The notes: a model not told the origin generated them from the letters alone. A DNA stretch of 64,000 nucleotides from Bradyrhizobium vignae (GCF_004114425.1 NZ_RDQF01000006.1:171353-235352), one strand, 5' to 3'. Shown: positions 32,306 to 42,170, counted from the first letter of the stretch. Numbers and translations: made by a program.

Positions 32306-32336
32306 GTCAATCTGCTTGAGCGACCCAGAGCTCCAT

Positions 32337-32399
32337 GAGCGCAGCGAAGCAATCCAGAATCCGTCCGTGGAACGACTCTGGATTTGCTTCGCTGCGCTC
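32337..32399. repeat. Inverted-repeat element, copy 1
   Basis: Left arm GAGCGCAGCGAAGCAATCCA (from 32337) and right arm TGGATttGCTTCGCTGCGCTC (to 32399) form a long stem. The same element, more perfect, lies at 42171-42242. It is typical of Bradyrhizobium extragenic repeats. The remaining sequence up to 32565 holds no gene. Confidence 0.7.
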
Positions 32400-32570
32400 G
32401 CAATGACGAGGAGGAGAGGTCGCGGGCTCGTCTGTCACCCTCCTCGCAGAGACTCACTCATCCCAACGGCCGCACAATCTCCTTCATCTCCGCGTTGCAT
32501 CCCCGGAACAAAATCGCGCTTGGCGTGTCTTAGATTCGCCTATCGTTGCGAACGCGCATTTTCCTCCAAA

Positions 32571-32589
32571 TAGTCAAATAATATGACTA
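32571..32589. promoter_or_regulatory. Palindrome TAGTCA-N7-TGACTA, candidate FadR-type operator
   Basis: A perfect 6+6 inverted repeat in a short AT-rich patch, 112 bases before ytfQ. It overlaps a TAATAT sequence that could be a -10 element. The operon encodes its own FCD-type GntR regulator (37286-38062), whose family binds short palindromes of this kind. Not proven. Confidence 0.45.
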
Positions 32590-32700
32590 GTCGGAACCCA
32601 TCTTCCATGAAATAGTGCCCTCCGTCGGCCTACAGGCTGGCCTGAGGGTGCCATGATACCAATCGGCGCCCCGGATAAAACATCTTGGGAGACACGCCTG

Positions 32701-33666
32701 ATGACCCCTAAAGTCCTCTTTGCGGCCAGCGCCATGGCCTCCTTGCTGCTCGCGCTGCCGGCCAGTGCCGGCCAGCTCACCATCGGCTTCTCGCAGATCG
32801 GATCGGAATCCGGCTGGCGGGCGGCCGAGACGTCGGTCTCCAAGCAGGAGGCCGCCAAGCGCCAGGTCAATCTCAAGATCGCCGACGCCCAGCAGAAGCA
32901 GGAGAACCAGATCAAGGCGATCCGCTCCTTCATCGCGCAGAACGTCGATGCGATCTTCCTCGCGCCCGTCGTCTCGACGGGGTGGGATTCGGTGCTGAAG
33001 GAAGCAAAGGAGGCCAAGATCCCGGTCGTGCTGCTCGACCGCGATATCGATCCTTCCGGCAAGGACCTCTATCTCACCGCCGTCACCTCCGATAGCGTGC
33101 ACGAAGGCGAGGTCGCCGGCGAGTGGCTGGCGAAGACGGTCGGCAGCAAGGCGTGCAACATCGTCGAATTGCAGGGCACGGTCGGCGCCAGCGTCGCCGC
33201 CAATCGCAAGAAGGGCTTCGACACTGCGATTGCCAAGCATGCGAACCTGAAACTGGTGCGCAGCCAGACCGGCGACTTCACCCGCGCCAAGGGCAAGGAG
33301 GTGATGGAGAGCTTCATCAAGGCGGAAGGCGGCGGCAAGTCGATCTGCGCCGTCTACGCGCACAATGACGACATGATGGTCGGCGCGATCCAGGCGATGA
33401 AGGAGGCCGGCCTCAAGCCCGGCAAGGAGATCCTCACCGTCTCGATCGACGCGGTGCCCGACATCTTCAAGGCGATGGCCGCCGGCGAAGCCAACGCCAC
33501 CGTCGAGCTGACGCCGAACATGGCCGGGCCCGCGCTCGATGCCATCGCGGCGTTCAAGGACAAGGGTACGGTACCGCCGAAATGGATCCAGACCGAGTCC
33601 AAGCTCTATACCGCCGCCGACGATCCGCAGAAGATCTACGACAGCAAGAAGGGCCTCGGTTACTGA
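32701..33666 (+). CDS. ytfQ: Galactofuranose-type ABC transporter, substrate-binding protein
   Basis: A 321-residue periplasmic sugar-binding protein. A signal peptide ends PASA. The mature start QLTIGFSQIGSESGWRAAET and later segments VELQGTVGASVAANRKKGF, SQTGDFTRAKGKEVMESFIKAE, VYAHNDDMMVGAIQAMKEAGLKPGKE and ANATVELTPNMAGP are nearly those of E. coli YtfQ, which binds galactofuranose. It heads ytfQRT-yjfF. A galactose or L-arabinose furanose substrate fits the downstream galactose genes. Confidence 0.92.
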   Translation: MTPKVLFAASAMASLLLALPASAGQLTIGFSQIGSESGWRAAETSVSKQEAAKRQVNLKIADAQQKQENQIKAIRSFIAQNVDAIFLAPVVSTGWDSVLKEAKEAKIPVVLLDRDIDPSGKDLYLTAVTSDSVHEGEVAGEWLAKTVGSKACNIVELQGTVGASVAANRKKGFDTAIAKHANLKLVRSQTGDFTRAKGKEVMESFIKAEGGGKSICAVYAHNDDMMVGAIQAMKEAGLKPGKEILTVSIDAVPDIFKAMAAGEANATVELTPNMAGPALDAIAAFKDKGTVPPKWIQTESKLYTAADDPQKIYDSKKGLGY

Positions 33667-33781
33667 GGCGGGCAATACGCCGGACTGCTTCCAGCGGTCC
33701 GGTCCCCCTTCGAAACCGCTGCGCGAACGAATAGGCTTGGCGTCCGCATCATCAGCGGACGCCGGTGGGAGTGACGTCGCG

Positions 33782-35323
33782 ATGGAAAACAATTCCGATC
33801 CTGCTTCGCCGCTGCTGGAGGTGCGCGGGCTCAGCAAGAGCTTTGGCGCGGTGCGCGCGTTGCAGGAGGTCGACTTCACGCTCCGCGCCGGTGAGATTCA
33901 TGCGCTGCTCGGCGAGAACGGCGCCGGCAAGTCCACGCTGATCAAGGTCGTCACCGGCGTATTCCCGCGCGATGCCGGCATTGTCAGGCTCGGTGGCGAA
34001 GAGGTCGCGCCGCGCTCGGCCAAGGCGGCGCTCCAGGCCGGCATTGCTACCGTCTACCAGGAGGTCAATCTGCTGCCGAACCTCTCGGTGGCGCAGAACC
34101 TGTTCCTCGACCGCCAACCGATGCGTTTCGGCATCGTGCGCGAAGGCGAGATGCGTCGCCGCGCCAAGGCGTTGCTTGCAGATTTCGGCCTCGATATCGA
34201 CGTCACCGCGCCGCTCGGCAATTATTCGGTGGCGATCCAGCATGTCACCGCGATTGCCCGCGCGGTGGATCTCTCCGCGCGCGTGCTGATCCTGGACGAG
34301 CCGACCGCGAGCCTCGACCGCCACGAGGTCGAGATCCTCTTCGGCATCATGCGCGAGCTTGCCAAGCGTGGCATCGGCATCGTCTTCGTCAGCCACTTCC
34401 TCGACCAGGTCTACGAGATCTCCGACCGCATCACGGTGCTGCGCAACGGCCGCCTCGTCGGCGAGCGCGAGACCGCCTCGCTGCCGCGGCTGGAATTGAT
34501 CCGGATGATGCTCGGCCGCGAGCTGGCCGAGACCACCAGCGTGCGGGCTTCCGCCACCGAGCATGGGGCGCGCGAGATCTGCGCGAGCTTCAAGGGTTAC
34601 GGCAAGGCCGGCTATATCGCGCCCTTCAATCTCGAGCTGCGCCACGGCGAGGTCGTTGGTCTTGCCGGATTGCTCGGCTCGGGTCGCACCGAGACGGCGC
34701 GGCTGGTGTTCGGTGCCGAGCGCGCCGATGGCGGAGAGGCGAGGGTGGAAGGCGCGACGGTGCGGTTGCAGTCACCGCGCGACGGCGTCCGCCATGGTTT
34801 TGGCTATTGCCCGGAGGAGCGCAAGACCGACGGCATCGTTGCCGAGCTCAGCGTGCGCGAGAACATCGTGCTCGCGCTCCAGGCCAAGCGCGGCCTGCAT
34901 CGCCCGCTGTCACGCCGCGAACAGGATGAAATCGCGCGCCGCTACGTCAAGATGCTCGACATCCGCCCGTCAGATCCCGAACGCCCGGTGGGGCTCCTCT
35001 CCGGCGGCAACCAGCAAAAAGTGCTGCTGGCGCGCTGGCTCGCGACATCACCGCGGCTCCTCGTCCTGGATGAACCTACGCGCGGCATCGATGTCGGCGC
35101 GCATGCCGAAATCATCCGCCTGATCCGCGAGCTCTGCGATGATGGGCTTTCACTGCTCGTGATCTCATCGGAGCTCGATGAGATCGTGACCTATTCGGAT
35201 CGCGTCGTCGTGCTGCGCGACCGGGCCCATGTCGAAGAGCTCGCGGGCGAGGCGATCGACGTCGGCAACATTCTCGCCGCCATCGCCGCCGACGACGCCG
35301 CGATGCAGGAGGCCGGAGCATGA
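33782..35323 (+). CDS. ytfR: Galactofuranose-type ABC transporter, ATP-binding protein
   Basis: A 513-residue double-ABC ATPase of the ribose/galactose importer class. Domain 1 has Walker A GENGAGKST and Walker B VLILDEPTASLD. Domain 2 has the degenerate Walker A GLLGSGRTE usual for this class, then LSGGNQQKVLLARWL and LLVLDEPTRGIDVGAHAEI. ATG 33782 gives the usual length. It overlaps ytfT by 4 bases. Confidence 0.92.
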   Translation: MENNSDPASPLLEVRGLSKSFGAVRALQEVDFTLRAGEIHALLGENGAGKSTLIKVVTGVFPRDAGIVRLGGEEVAPRSAKAALQAGIATVYQEVNLLPNLSVAQNLFLDRQPMRFGIVREGEMRRRAKALLADFGLDIDVTAPLGNYSVAIQHVTAIARAVDLSARVLILDEPTASLDRHEVEILFGIMRELAKRGIGIVFVSHFLDQVYEISDRITVLRNGRLVGERETASLPRLELIRMMLGRELAETTSVRASATEHGAREICASFKGYGKAGYIAPFNLELRHGEVVGLAGLLGSGRTETARLVFGAERADGGEARVEGATVRLQSPRDGVRHGFGYCPEERKTDGIVAELSVRENIVLALQAKRGLHRPLSRREQDEIARRYVKMLDIRPSDPERPVGLLSGGNQQKVLLARWLATSPRLLVLDEPTRGIDVGAHAEIIRLIRELCDDGLSLLVISSELDEIVTYSDRVVVLRDRAHVEELAGEAIDVGNILAAIAADDAAMQEAGA

Positions 35324-36312
35324 CAGCGCTGCTGCCGCGCCGCGGCCTCGCCCAGATCCTCGCGCTGATCGTCATCCTCGCAGTCGATCGCGTGGTGTCG
35401 CCGCAGTTTTTCGACCTGCGCCTCCAGGACGGCCGTCTGTTCGGCAGCCTGATCGACGTGCTCAACCGCGGCACGCCGGTAGCGCTACTCTCGCTCGGCA
35501 TGGTGCTGGTGATCGCGACGCGTGGCATTGACCTCTCGGTCGGCGCGGTCATGGCGATCTGCGGTGCGATCGCGGCGAGCCTTGCCGACGGTCACGGCCT
35601 CCCGGTGGTGTTGGCGGCCACGCTCGGCGCAGGCCTCGTCTGCGGCCTCTGGAACGGCTTTCTCGTCGCGGTGCTCGGCATGCAGCCGATCGTGGCCACG
35701 CTCATCCTGATGGTCGCGGGTCGCGGCATTGCCCAGCTCATCACCGAAGGGCGGATCGTGACGTTCTCCTCGCCGGATCTTGTCTGGCTCGGCAATGGGT
35801 CGGTGCTTGGCCTGCCAGTGCCGATCGTGATTGCCTTGGGCATGCTGATCCTCACCGGTGCAGTCGTGCGCGGCTCCGCGCTCGGGCTGCTGATCGAGGC
35901 GACCGGCGGCAATGCACGGGCGAGCGAGCTCGCCGGTGTCGGCACCCGCGCGATGATCCTGGCCGTCTATGTCTGGTGCGGCGTCTGCGCCGCGCTCGCC
36001 GGCGTGATCGCGGCGGCCGATATCATGGGGGCTGATGCCAACAATGCCGGCCTCTGGCTCGAGCTGGACGCGATCCTCGCCGTGGTGATCGGCGGCACCT
36101 CGCTGTTCGGCGGCCGCTTCAGTCTCGTGCTCGCAGTGCTGGGCGCGCTGATCATCCAGACCATGAACACCGGCATCCTGTTGTCGGGCTATCCGCCGGA
36201 GTTCAACCTGCTGGTCAAGGCGGTGGTGGTGCTCGCCGTGCTGCTGCTGCAATCGCCGAAATTCTCCGGTCTCGCCGGGATCGCCGCGCGGCTGCGGAGG
36301 ACCAAGGCATGA
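35320..36312 (+). CDS. ytfT: Galactofuranose-type ABC transporter, permease 1
   Basis: A 330-residue membrane permease with the BPD_transp_2 signature: VALLSLGMVLVIATRGIDLSVGAVMAICGAIAASL, then GLWNGFLVAVLGMQPIVATL and, late, VVIGGTSLFGGR. About nine to ten helices. It is joined by ATGA overlaps to ytfR before and yjfF after. Paired with the next gene as the heterodimeric channel. Confidence 0.9.
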   Translation: MTALLPRRGLAQILALIVILAVDRVVSPQFFDLRLQDGRLFGSLIDVLNRGTPVALLSLGMVLVIATRGIDLSVGAVMAICGAIAASLADGHGLPVVLAATLGAGLVCGLWNGFLVAVLGMQPIVATLILMVAGRGIAQLITEGRIVTFSSPDLVWLGNGSVLGLPVPIVIALGMLILTGAVVRGSALGLLIEATGGNARASELAGVGTRAMILAVYVWCGVCAALAGVIAAADIMGADANNAGLWLELDAILAVVIGGTSLFGGRFSLVLAVLGALIIQTMNTGILLSGYPPEFNLLVKAVVVLAVLLLQSPKFSGLAGIAARLRRTKA

Positions 36313-37289
36313 AAGGCCTGCCGCCCGTCCTTATCACCGCCATCGTGCTCGTCGCGGGCTTCGCAGCTTGCGCGGTGCAATTCCCCAACATTGCCTCCAC
36401 CCGCGTCGTCGGCAATCTCCTCACCGACAATGCCTTTCTCGGCATCGTCGCGACCGGCATGACATTCGTCATCATCTCCGGCGGGATCGATCTGTCGGTC
36501 GGCTCGGTGATCGGTTTCACCACCGTGTTCGTTGCGCTGGCGATCGAGCGCTGGGGCGTGCCGCCGCTGGTCGCCGTCGTCGCCATCCTCGCGCTGTCAG
36601 CCGCTTTTGGCGCTGCGATGGGCACGGTCATCCATGTCTTCGACCTGCCGCCCTTCATCGTGACGCTGGCCGGCATGTTCCTCGCCCGCGGCGCAAGCTT
36701 CTTGCTGTCGACGGAATCGGTGCCGATCACCGCGCCGATCTATTCCACCGTGTCGGACTTCGCCTTACGGATGCCCGCGGGTGGGCGACTGACCGCCATC
36801 GCCATCATCATGCTCGCGATCGTGATCGGCGGCGCCTTGCTGTTGCATCTCACCCGGTTCGGCGCCAATGTCTATGCGCTCGGCGGTAGTCGCACGACCG
36901 CGAGCCTGATGGGCGTTGCCGTCGGCAAGATGACGATCAAGATCTACATGCTGTCGAGCCTGCTCGCAGGGATCGCCGGCATCGTCTTCTCCTTCTACAC
37001 CAGCGCCGGCTACTCGCTCTCCGCCGTCGGCGTCGAGCTCGACACCATCGCCGCCGTCGTGATCGGCGGCACGCTGCTCACGGGCGGGCAGGGCTCGGTG
37101 ATCGGCACCTTCCTCGGCGTGCTGATCCAGGGCCTGATCCAGACCTACATCAATTTCGACGGGACGCTGTCGAGCTGGTGGACCAAGATCGCGACCGGCG
37201 TGCTGCTGTTCGCTTTCATCGCCTTGCAGCAGGGGCTGGTCGTGCTTGCACGCCGGACGGTGAGGAAGAGCGCAGGAGCAGCCACATGA
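36309..37289 (+). CDS. yjfF: Galactofuranose-type ABC transporter, permease 2
   Basis: A 326-residue second permease of the pair. It has NAFLGIVATGMTFVIISGGIDLSVGSVIGFTTV and AAVVIGGTLLTGGQGSVIGTFLGVLIQGLIQTYINFDGTLSSWWTKIATGVLLF, the latter close to E. coli YjfF. The 4-base overlap with the regulator gene downstream places transport and control in one transcript. Confidence 0.9.
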   Translation: MKGLPPVLITAIVLVAGFAACAVQFPNIASTRVVGNLLTDNAFLGIVATGMTFVIISGGIDLSVGSVIGFTTVFVALAIERWGVPPLVAVVAILALSAAFGAAMGTVIHVFDLPPFIVTLAGMFLARGASFLLSTESVPITAPIYSTVSDFALRMPAGGRLTAIAIIMLAIVIGGALLLHLTRFGANVYALGGSRTTASLMGVAVGKMTIKIYMLSSLLAGIAGIVFSFYTSAGYSLSAVGVELDTIAAVVIGGTLLTGGQGSVIGTFLGVLIQGLIQTYINFDGTLSSWWTKIATGVLLFAFIALQQGLVVLARRTVRKSAGAAT

Positions 37290-38062
37290 CCTCACGCATC
37301 GTCGTCATCCCGACGCGGCGGGCCCACTCCAATCATGCGGAGGTGGCCCGTTCGATCGGCGTCGACATCATCGCCGGCCGCTATGCGGAAGGCACGCGCT
37401 TGCCGGGTGATGCCGAGATGATCGCGATGTTCGGGGTGTCGCGGCCGGTGCTGCGCGAAAGCGTCAAGACCCTGGTCGCCAAGGGGCTGCTCACCACCAA
37501 GGCGCGCGTCGGCACCGTCGTGCGCGAGCGCGGCGCCTGGAACATGTTCGATGCCGACGTGCTGGCCTGGCACCTGGATGCCGGCATCGACAAGCGCTTC
37601 CTCAACGACCTCGCCGAGATCCGTCTCGCGGTCGAGCCACGTGCGGCCATGCTCGCAGCGGCGCAGCGGTCCGAGGAGGATCTGGCCGAGCTCCGCCGCA
37701 GCATGGAGCGCATGCGGCATGAGGCGTCCGACTCGGTGGGCTTTGCCGATGCCGATCTCGCGCTTCATGTGGCCGTGGCGCGCGCCTCCGGCAATCTGTT
37801 CATGCGCTCGATCGGGCATGTCATCGAGGCCGCGCTGCGCGCCTCGTTCCTGCTCAGCGCCCCGGTCGAGGCGGAGGACCGCGACACCGTGCTGCTTTGG
37901 CATCAGAAGATCGTCGATGCCATCGCCGCGGGCGATGCGGACGCCGCCTCCGAGGCCATGATCTATGTCATTCATAACGGCATGCGCCGCCACGAGGGCA
38001 CGGTGATCGAGACCGCACCGGCCGAGCCGCTGCCGTCGGCAGATACTGGAGAACAAGCGTGA
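37286..38062 (+). CDS. GntR-family (FCD/FadR-type) regulator
   Basis: A 258-residue regulator. The N-terminal winged HTH (SIGVDIIAGRYAEGTRLPGDAEMIAMFGVSRPVLRESVKTLVAKGLLTTKARVGTVV) is followed by an all-helical FCD ligand domain (LAEIRLAVEPRAAMLAA; ADADLALHVAVARASGN; WHQKIVDAIAAGDADAA) with the Asp/His metal-ligand positions typical of sugar-acid sensors. It resembles DgoR/ExuR-like regulators. It is embedded by overlaps in the operon it probably controls; the palindrome at 32571 is a possible site. Confidence 0.88.
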   Translation: MTSRIVVIPTRRAHSNHAEVARSIGVDIIAGRYAEGTRLPGDAEMIAMFGVSRPVLRESVKTLVAKGLLTTKARVGTVVRERGAWNMFDADVLAWHLDAGIDKRFLNDLAEIRLAVEPRAAMLAAAQRSEEDLAELRRSMERMRHEASDSVGFADADLALHVAVARASGNLFMRSIGHVIEAALRASFLLSAPVEAEDRDTVLLWHQKIVDAIAAGDADAASEAMIYVIHNGMRRHEGTVIETAPAEPLPSADTGEQA

Positions 38063-38985
38063 CAGACCTTCGCATCGCCATCGTCGGCTTCGGCAAGATC
38101 GCGCGCGACCAGCATGTCGGCGCGATCGCGGCGACCCCGGGCGCGACGCTCGCGGCGGTGGCGAGCCGCAATGCTTCGCTTCCGGATCTGCCGCATTTCG
38201 CTACCGTCGAGGAGCTGCTGGAAAAAGGTCCGCCGATCGACGCGGTGTCGCTCTGCACGCCGCCGCAGGTGCGCCGCGCCCAGGCCGCAGCCGCGCTCGC
38301 CGCCGGCAAGCATGTCATGCTGGAGAAGCCTCCGGGCACCGGCGTCGCCGAGCTCGATCCGCTGATCGCGATGGCGGCGGGTGCGAAGCGGACACTGTTT
38401 GCGACCTGGCATTCGCGCTATGCGCCGGCGGTCGAGCCGGCGCGGCAATGGCTCGCCGAGCGCCGCATCGCCTCCGTGCACATCAGCTGGAAGGAAGACG
38501 TCCGTGTCTGGCATCCCGGGCAGGGCTGGATCTGGGAGCCAGGCGGTCTCGGCGTGTTCGATCCCGGTATCAATGCGCTGTCGATCCTGACCAGGATTCT
38601 GCCAAAGCCGGTGTTCGTCACCGCGGCCGAGCTGGCCTTTCCGGCGAACCGCCAGGCGCCGATCGCGGCGAACCTGACACTGACGGATATCAACGGTCTG
38701 CCTGTGACCGCCGAGTTCGATTTCCGCCAGACCGGTCCGCAGAGCTGGGATATCGTTGTCGAAACCGATCAGGGCCGGCTGGCTCTGTCCACCGGTGGCG
38801 CGCGCATGACTGTCGACGGCAAGGTGCTTGCCGAGGCGCCCGATGAGGAATATCGCGCACTCTACCGGCGCTTCGTCGAGCTCGCGGCGACCGGCGCAAG
38901 CGACGTCGACCTGACGCCGCTTCGTCTCGTCGCCGACGCCTTCCTGCTTGGCAAGCGCACGATCGTCGAACCGTTTGTGGATTGA
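38059..38985 (+). CDS. Gfo/Idh/MocA oxidoreductase, likely D-galactose 1-dehydrogenase
   Basis: A 308-residue NAD(P)-dependent sugar dehydrogenase. The N-terminal Rossmann motif IAIVGFGKIARDQHVGAIAA is followed by VSLCTPPQVRRAQAAAALAAGKHVMLEKPPG with the conserved EKP. The later WEPGGLGVFDPGINALSILT contains the catalytic Asp/His-region pattern. The adjacent aldose epimerase and lactonase suit an oxidative galactose (or L-arabinose) route: sugar to lactone to aldonate. GTG 38059 overlaps the regulator stop (GTGA). Substrate is inferred. Confidence 0.83.
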   Translation: MTDLRIAIVGFGKIARDQHVGAIAATPGATLAAVASRNASLPDLPHFATVEELLEKGPPIDAVSLCTPPQVRRAQAAAALAAGKHVMLEKPPGTGVAELDPLIAMAAGAKRTLFATWHSRYAPAVEPARQWLAERRIASVHISWKEDVRVWHPGQGWIWEPGGLGVFDPGINALSILTRILPKPVFVTAAELAFPANRQAPIAANLTLTDINGLPVTAEFDFRQTGPQSWDIVVETDQGRLALSTGGARMTVDGKVLAEAPDEEYRALYRRFVELAATGASDVDLTPLRLVADAFLLGKRTIVEPFVD

Positions 38986-38987
38986 GC

Positions 38988-40064
38988 ATGGCCGCATCAA
39001 AGGTCACGAGAGACGTTTTCGGGACGTTGCCGGATGGCCGCAGGGTCGAGCGCGTCGTGCTGCGCGGGGAGGGCGGCTTCGAGGCGCGCATCATCAGCCA
39101 CGGCGCGGTGTTGCAAGCGCTGATCGCGCCGGATGCCAAAGGTGGATACGACGACGTCGTACTCGGCCATGACGCGTTTGCCGGCTACCTCGCCGAACGA
39201 AAGTTTTTCGGCGCCACGGTCGGCCGCTACGCCAACCGCATCGCCAAGGGGCAGTTTTCGCTTCATGGCGAGACGGTGCAGCTTCCCGTCAACAACGGTC
39301 CCAACGCGCTGCACGGCGGCCTGGATGGTTTCGACCGCAAGCTCTGGGAGATTGCCGCAATCGAGGAGGGCCCCGAGCCCGCGGTGACGCTCACTTATAC
39401 GAGCCCGCATGGCGAAGAGAACTATCCCGGCCGGCTCGACGTGCGCGTGACCTATCGCGTCACCGGTCCAGCCGAACTGTCGCTCGTCATGGAGGCGCGG
39501 ACGGACCGAACGACCATCGTCAACCTGACCAACCACAGCTTCTTCAACCTGGAGGGCGCGACGTCGGGAACGTCCATTCTCGATCACGAGCTGACCGTCG
39601 CCGCAGACCATTTCCTGGCCATTGATGCCACCGCCATTCCGCTGCCGGAGCCGGCGCGCGCGGTTGCCGGCACGCCGTTCGACTTCCGCAGGGCCCGGCC
39701 GGTCGGCGAGCGGATCCGTGAGAACGATCAGCAATTGCAAAACGGCAGGGGCTACGATCACACCTACTGCCTCGGGCGCGATGGCAAGCTTGCGCTCGCG
39801 GCGCGGCTCGAGGCGCCGCGCTCCGGGCGCATCATGGAGCTGTTCACCGATCAGCCCGGACTCCAGGTCTATTCCGGCAACTATCTCGACGGCACCATTT
39901 CGGGCAAGGGCGGCAAGCTCATCCGACAATCGGACGCGATGTGCCTGGAGCCACACATCTGGCCTGATGCGCCGAACCGGCCGGACTTCCCGAGCCCGCG
40001 CCTTGATCCCGGCGGGACGTATCGCCATCACACGGTTTATCGATTTTCGGCGAGGTCGCCATGA
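38988..40064 (+). CDS. galM: Aldose 1-epimerase (mutarotase)
   Basis: A 358-residue GalM-type enzyme that interconverts alpha and beta anomers of galactose and related sugars. Conserved sequences are GATVGRYANRIAKGQF, NNGPNALHGGLDGFDRKLW (first His), TNHSFFNL (catalytic His), GYDHTYCL, and QVYSGNYLDGT and MCLEPHIWPDAPN (catalytic Glu). ATG 38988 is chosen; TTG 38982 would give a 4-base overlap with the previous stop. Its own stop overlaps the next ATG. Confidence 0.92.
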   Translation: MAASKVTRDVFGTLPDGRRVERVVLRGEGGFEARIISHGAVLQALIAPDAKGGYDDVVLGHDAFAGYLAERKFFGATVGRYANRIAKGQFSLHGETVQLPVNNGPNALHGGLDGFDRKLWEIAAIEEGPEPAVTLTYTSPHGEENYPGRLDVRVTYRVTGPAELSLVMEARTDRTTIVNLTNHSFFNLEGATSGTSILDHELTVAADHFLAIDATAIPLPEPARAVAGTPFDFRRARPVGERIRENDQQLQNGRGYDHTYCLGRDGKLALAARLEAPRSGRIMELFTDQPGLQVYSGNYLDGTISGKGGKLIRQSDAMCLEPHIWPDAPNRPDFPSPRLDPGGTYRHHTVYRFSARSP

Positions 40065-40942
40065 TGGAACAGGTGCCAACCACTGTCCTGTCGCACCATC
40101 CTTGCCATCTCGGCGAAGGTCCGACCTATGACGTGACCACCGATACGGCCTGGTGGTTCGACATCCGTGAAGGGCTGCTGTTCGAGGCTCGGATCGGCAG
40201 CGGCGGCGTTCGTGTCCACGCACTCGACCGGATGGCGAGCGCGCTCGGACGCATCGATGCCGAACGCCAGTTGATCGTCGCGGAGGACGGGCTCTACATT
40301 CGAACGCTCGCCGACGGCGCGATGACACTGTTCTGTCCGCTCGAAACGGACAATCCGGCGACGCGCTCAAACGATTGCCGCGTGCATCAATCAGGCACGT
40401 TCTGGATCGGCACCATGGGCAAGAGGGCCGAGCCGCAGGCGGGCGCGATCTACGCGCTCCATCGGGGGAGGATCTCGACGCTGTTTCCGGGCATCAGCAT
40501 TCCAAATTCGATCTGCTTCTCGCCTGACGGCGCCACCGGCTATTTCACCGACACTCCGCGCGACGTGCTCTATGCCGTGCCGCTCAATCCTGCGACCGGC
40601 CTGCCGCGCGGCGAGCCGGAGGTGCTGTTGCGCCACAGCGGCATCGGCGGCCTTGATGGCTCAGTGTGCGACGCTGATGGAAGGATCTGGAATGCCTGCT
40701 GGGGGGCGAGCCGGATCGACGTCTATTCTCCGCAAGGCGAGCGCCTACGCTCGTTGAGCGTGCCCGCAATACAGGCAAGCTGTCCCGCCTTCGTCGGCCC
40801 CGATCTGTCGCGCCTCCTCGTCACCTCGGCCTGGCAGGACATGGACGCGGCCGCGCGCGCCGCCGATCCGCAAGCCGGCTGCACTTTTCTACTGGAGGCA
40901 TCCGCGCGCGGACGCGCGGAACCCGACGTCAAGCTCGCATAG
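40061..40942 (+). CDS. SMP-30/gluconolactonase-family sugar lactonase
   Basis: A 293-residue six-bladed beta-propeller lactonase. Metal-ligand motifs are present: HLGEGPTYD (first Glu), SNDCRVHQSGTFWIGTMG (Asn/Asp), SIPNSICFSPDG (Asn) and GIGGLDGSVCDADGRIWNACWG (Asp). It opens galactono- or arabinonolactone made by the upstream dehydrogenase. ATGA overlap with galM; last gene of this operon. Confidence 0.88.
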   Translation: MMEQVPTTVLSHHPCHLGEGPTYDVTTDTAWWFDIREGLLFEARIGSGGVRVHALDRMASALGRIDAERQLIVAEDGLYIRTLADGAMTLFCPLETDNPATRSNDCRVHQSGTFWIGTMGKRAEPQAGAIYALHRGRISTLFPGISIPNSICFSPDGATGYFTDTPRDVLYAVPLNPATGLPRGEPEVLLRHSGIGGLDGSVCDADGRIWNACWGASRIDVYSPQGERLRSLSVPAIQASCPAFVGPDLSRLLVTSAWQDMDAAARAADPQAGCTFLLEASARGRAEPDVKLA

Positions 40943-41013
40943 GAGACCAGAGGCAGCCCACCACCACGTTCTCGACGCTACGAAGAAGACAGTGAAACAC
41001 AAGGGAGTGAAAC

Positions 41014-42084
41014 ATGTTGAAACTGAAGACGACGTTTCTCGCGCTGGCGCTGGCCGGTGCTGCCACGATGGCCGCAGGCGCGCCCGCCTCCGCCCAGAAG
41101 GCGACGGTCGGCATCGCCATGCCGACCAAATCCTCGGCGCGCTGGATCGACGATGGCAACAACATGGTCAAGGTGCTGAAAGAGCGCGGCTACAACACCG
41201 ACCTGCAATATGCCGAGGACGACATCCCGAACCAGCTCTCGCAGGTCGAGAACATGGTGACCAAGGGCGCCAAGGCGCTGGTGATCGCCGCGATCGACGG
41301 CACCACGCTGTCCGACGTGCTCAAGCAAGCCAAGGCCAAGGGCATCACCGTGATCGCCTATGACCGCCTGATCCGCGGCACGCCGAACGTCGACTATTAC
41401 GCGACCTTCGACAATTTCCAGGTCGGGGTGCTCCAGGCGCAGTCGATCGAAAAGGGGCTCGGCCTCAAGGAAGGCAAGGGTCCCTTCAACATCGAGCTGT
41501 TCGGCGGCTCGCCCGACGACAACAACGCCTACTTCTTCTATAACGGCGCGATGAGCGTGCTGAAGCCGTATATCGACAGCGGCAAGCTCGTCGTCGTCTC
41601 CGGCCAGATGGGCATGGACAAGGTCGCAACCCTGCGCTGGGACGGCGCCACGGCGCAGGCCCGCATGGACAACCTGCTCAGTGCCTACTACGGCAACAAG
41701 AAGATCAACGCCGTACTGTCGCCTTATGACGGCATCTCGATCGGCATCATCTCCTCGCTGAAGGGCGTCGGCTATGGCAGTGCCGACCAGCCGATGCCTG
41801 TTATCTCGGGCCAGGACGCCGAAGTGCCCTCGATCAAGGCCATGCTGCGCGGCGACCAGTATTCGACCATCTTCAAGGACACCCGCGACCTCGCCAAGGT
41901 GACCGCCGACATGGTCGACGCCGCGCTTGCCGGCAAGGAGGTCACCGTCAACGACACCAAGACCTATGAGAACGGCGTCAAGACCGTGCCGTCCTATCTG
42001 CTCAAGCCGGTCGTGGTGTACAAGGACAATTGGGAGAAGGTGCTGGTCGACAGCGGCTACTACAAGAAGTCGCAGTTCCAGTAA
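41014..42084 (+). CDS. chvE: ChvE-type multiple sugar-binding periplasmic protein
   Basis: A 356-residue periplasmic protein. A signal peptide ends PASA. The mature sequence ([68 protein letters not shown]) and [22 protein letters not shown] match ChvE/GguBP, which binds galactose, glucose, arabinose and related sugars. In plant-associated relatives ChvE also serves chemotaxis and VirA sensing. A repeat-filled 238-base gap separates it from gguA. Confidence 0.92.
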   Translation: MLKLKTTFLALALAGAATMAAGAPASAQKATVGIAMPTKSSARWIDDGNNMVKVLKERGYNTDLQYAEDDIPNQLSQVENMVTKGAKALVIAAIDGTTLSDVLKQAKAKGITVIAYDRLIRGTPNVDYYATFDNFQVGVLQAQSIEKGLGLKEGKGPFNIELFGGSPDDNNAYFFYNGAMSVLKPYIDSGKLVVVSGQMGMDKVATLRWDGATAQARMDNLLSAYYGNKKINAVLSPYDGISIGIISSLKGVGYGSADQPMPVISGQDAEVPSIKAMLRGDQYSTIFKDTRDLAKVTADMVDAALAGKEVTVNDTKTYENGVKTVPSYLLKPVVVYKDNWEKVLVDSGYYKKSQFQ

Positions 42085-42170
42085 GACTCTCTCTTTCCCC
42101 TCTCCCCCGCTTGCGGCCGCTTGCGGGGAGTAGGGTTTCCACACGGGCAATGGTTGCTATGCACTCCGTC

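Noticed and set aside
32243..32460. Possible CRISPR array or short tandem repeats
   Set aside because: The repeats are single inverted-repeat elements, not regularly spaced direct repeats with unique spacers, and no cas genes are present.
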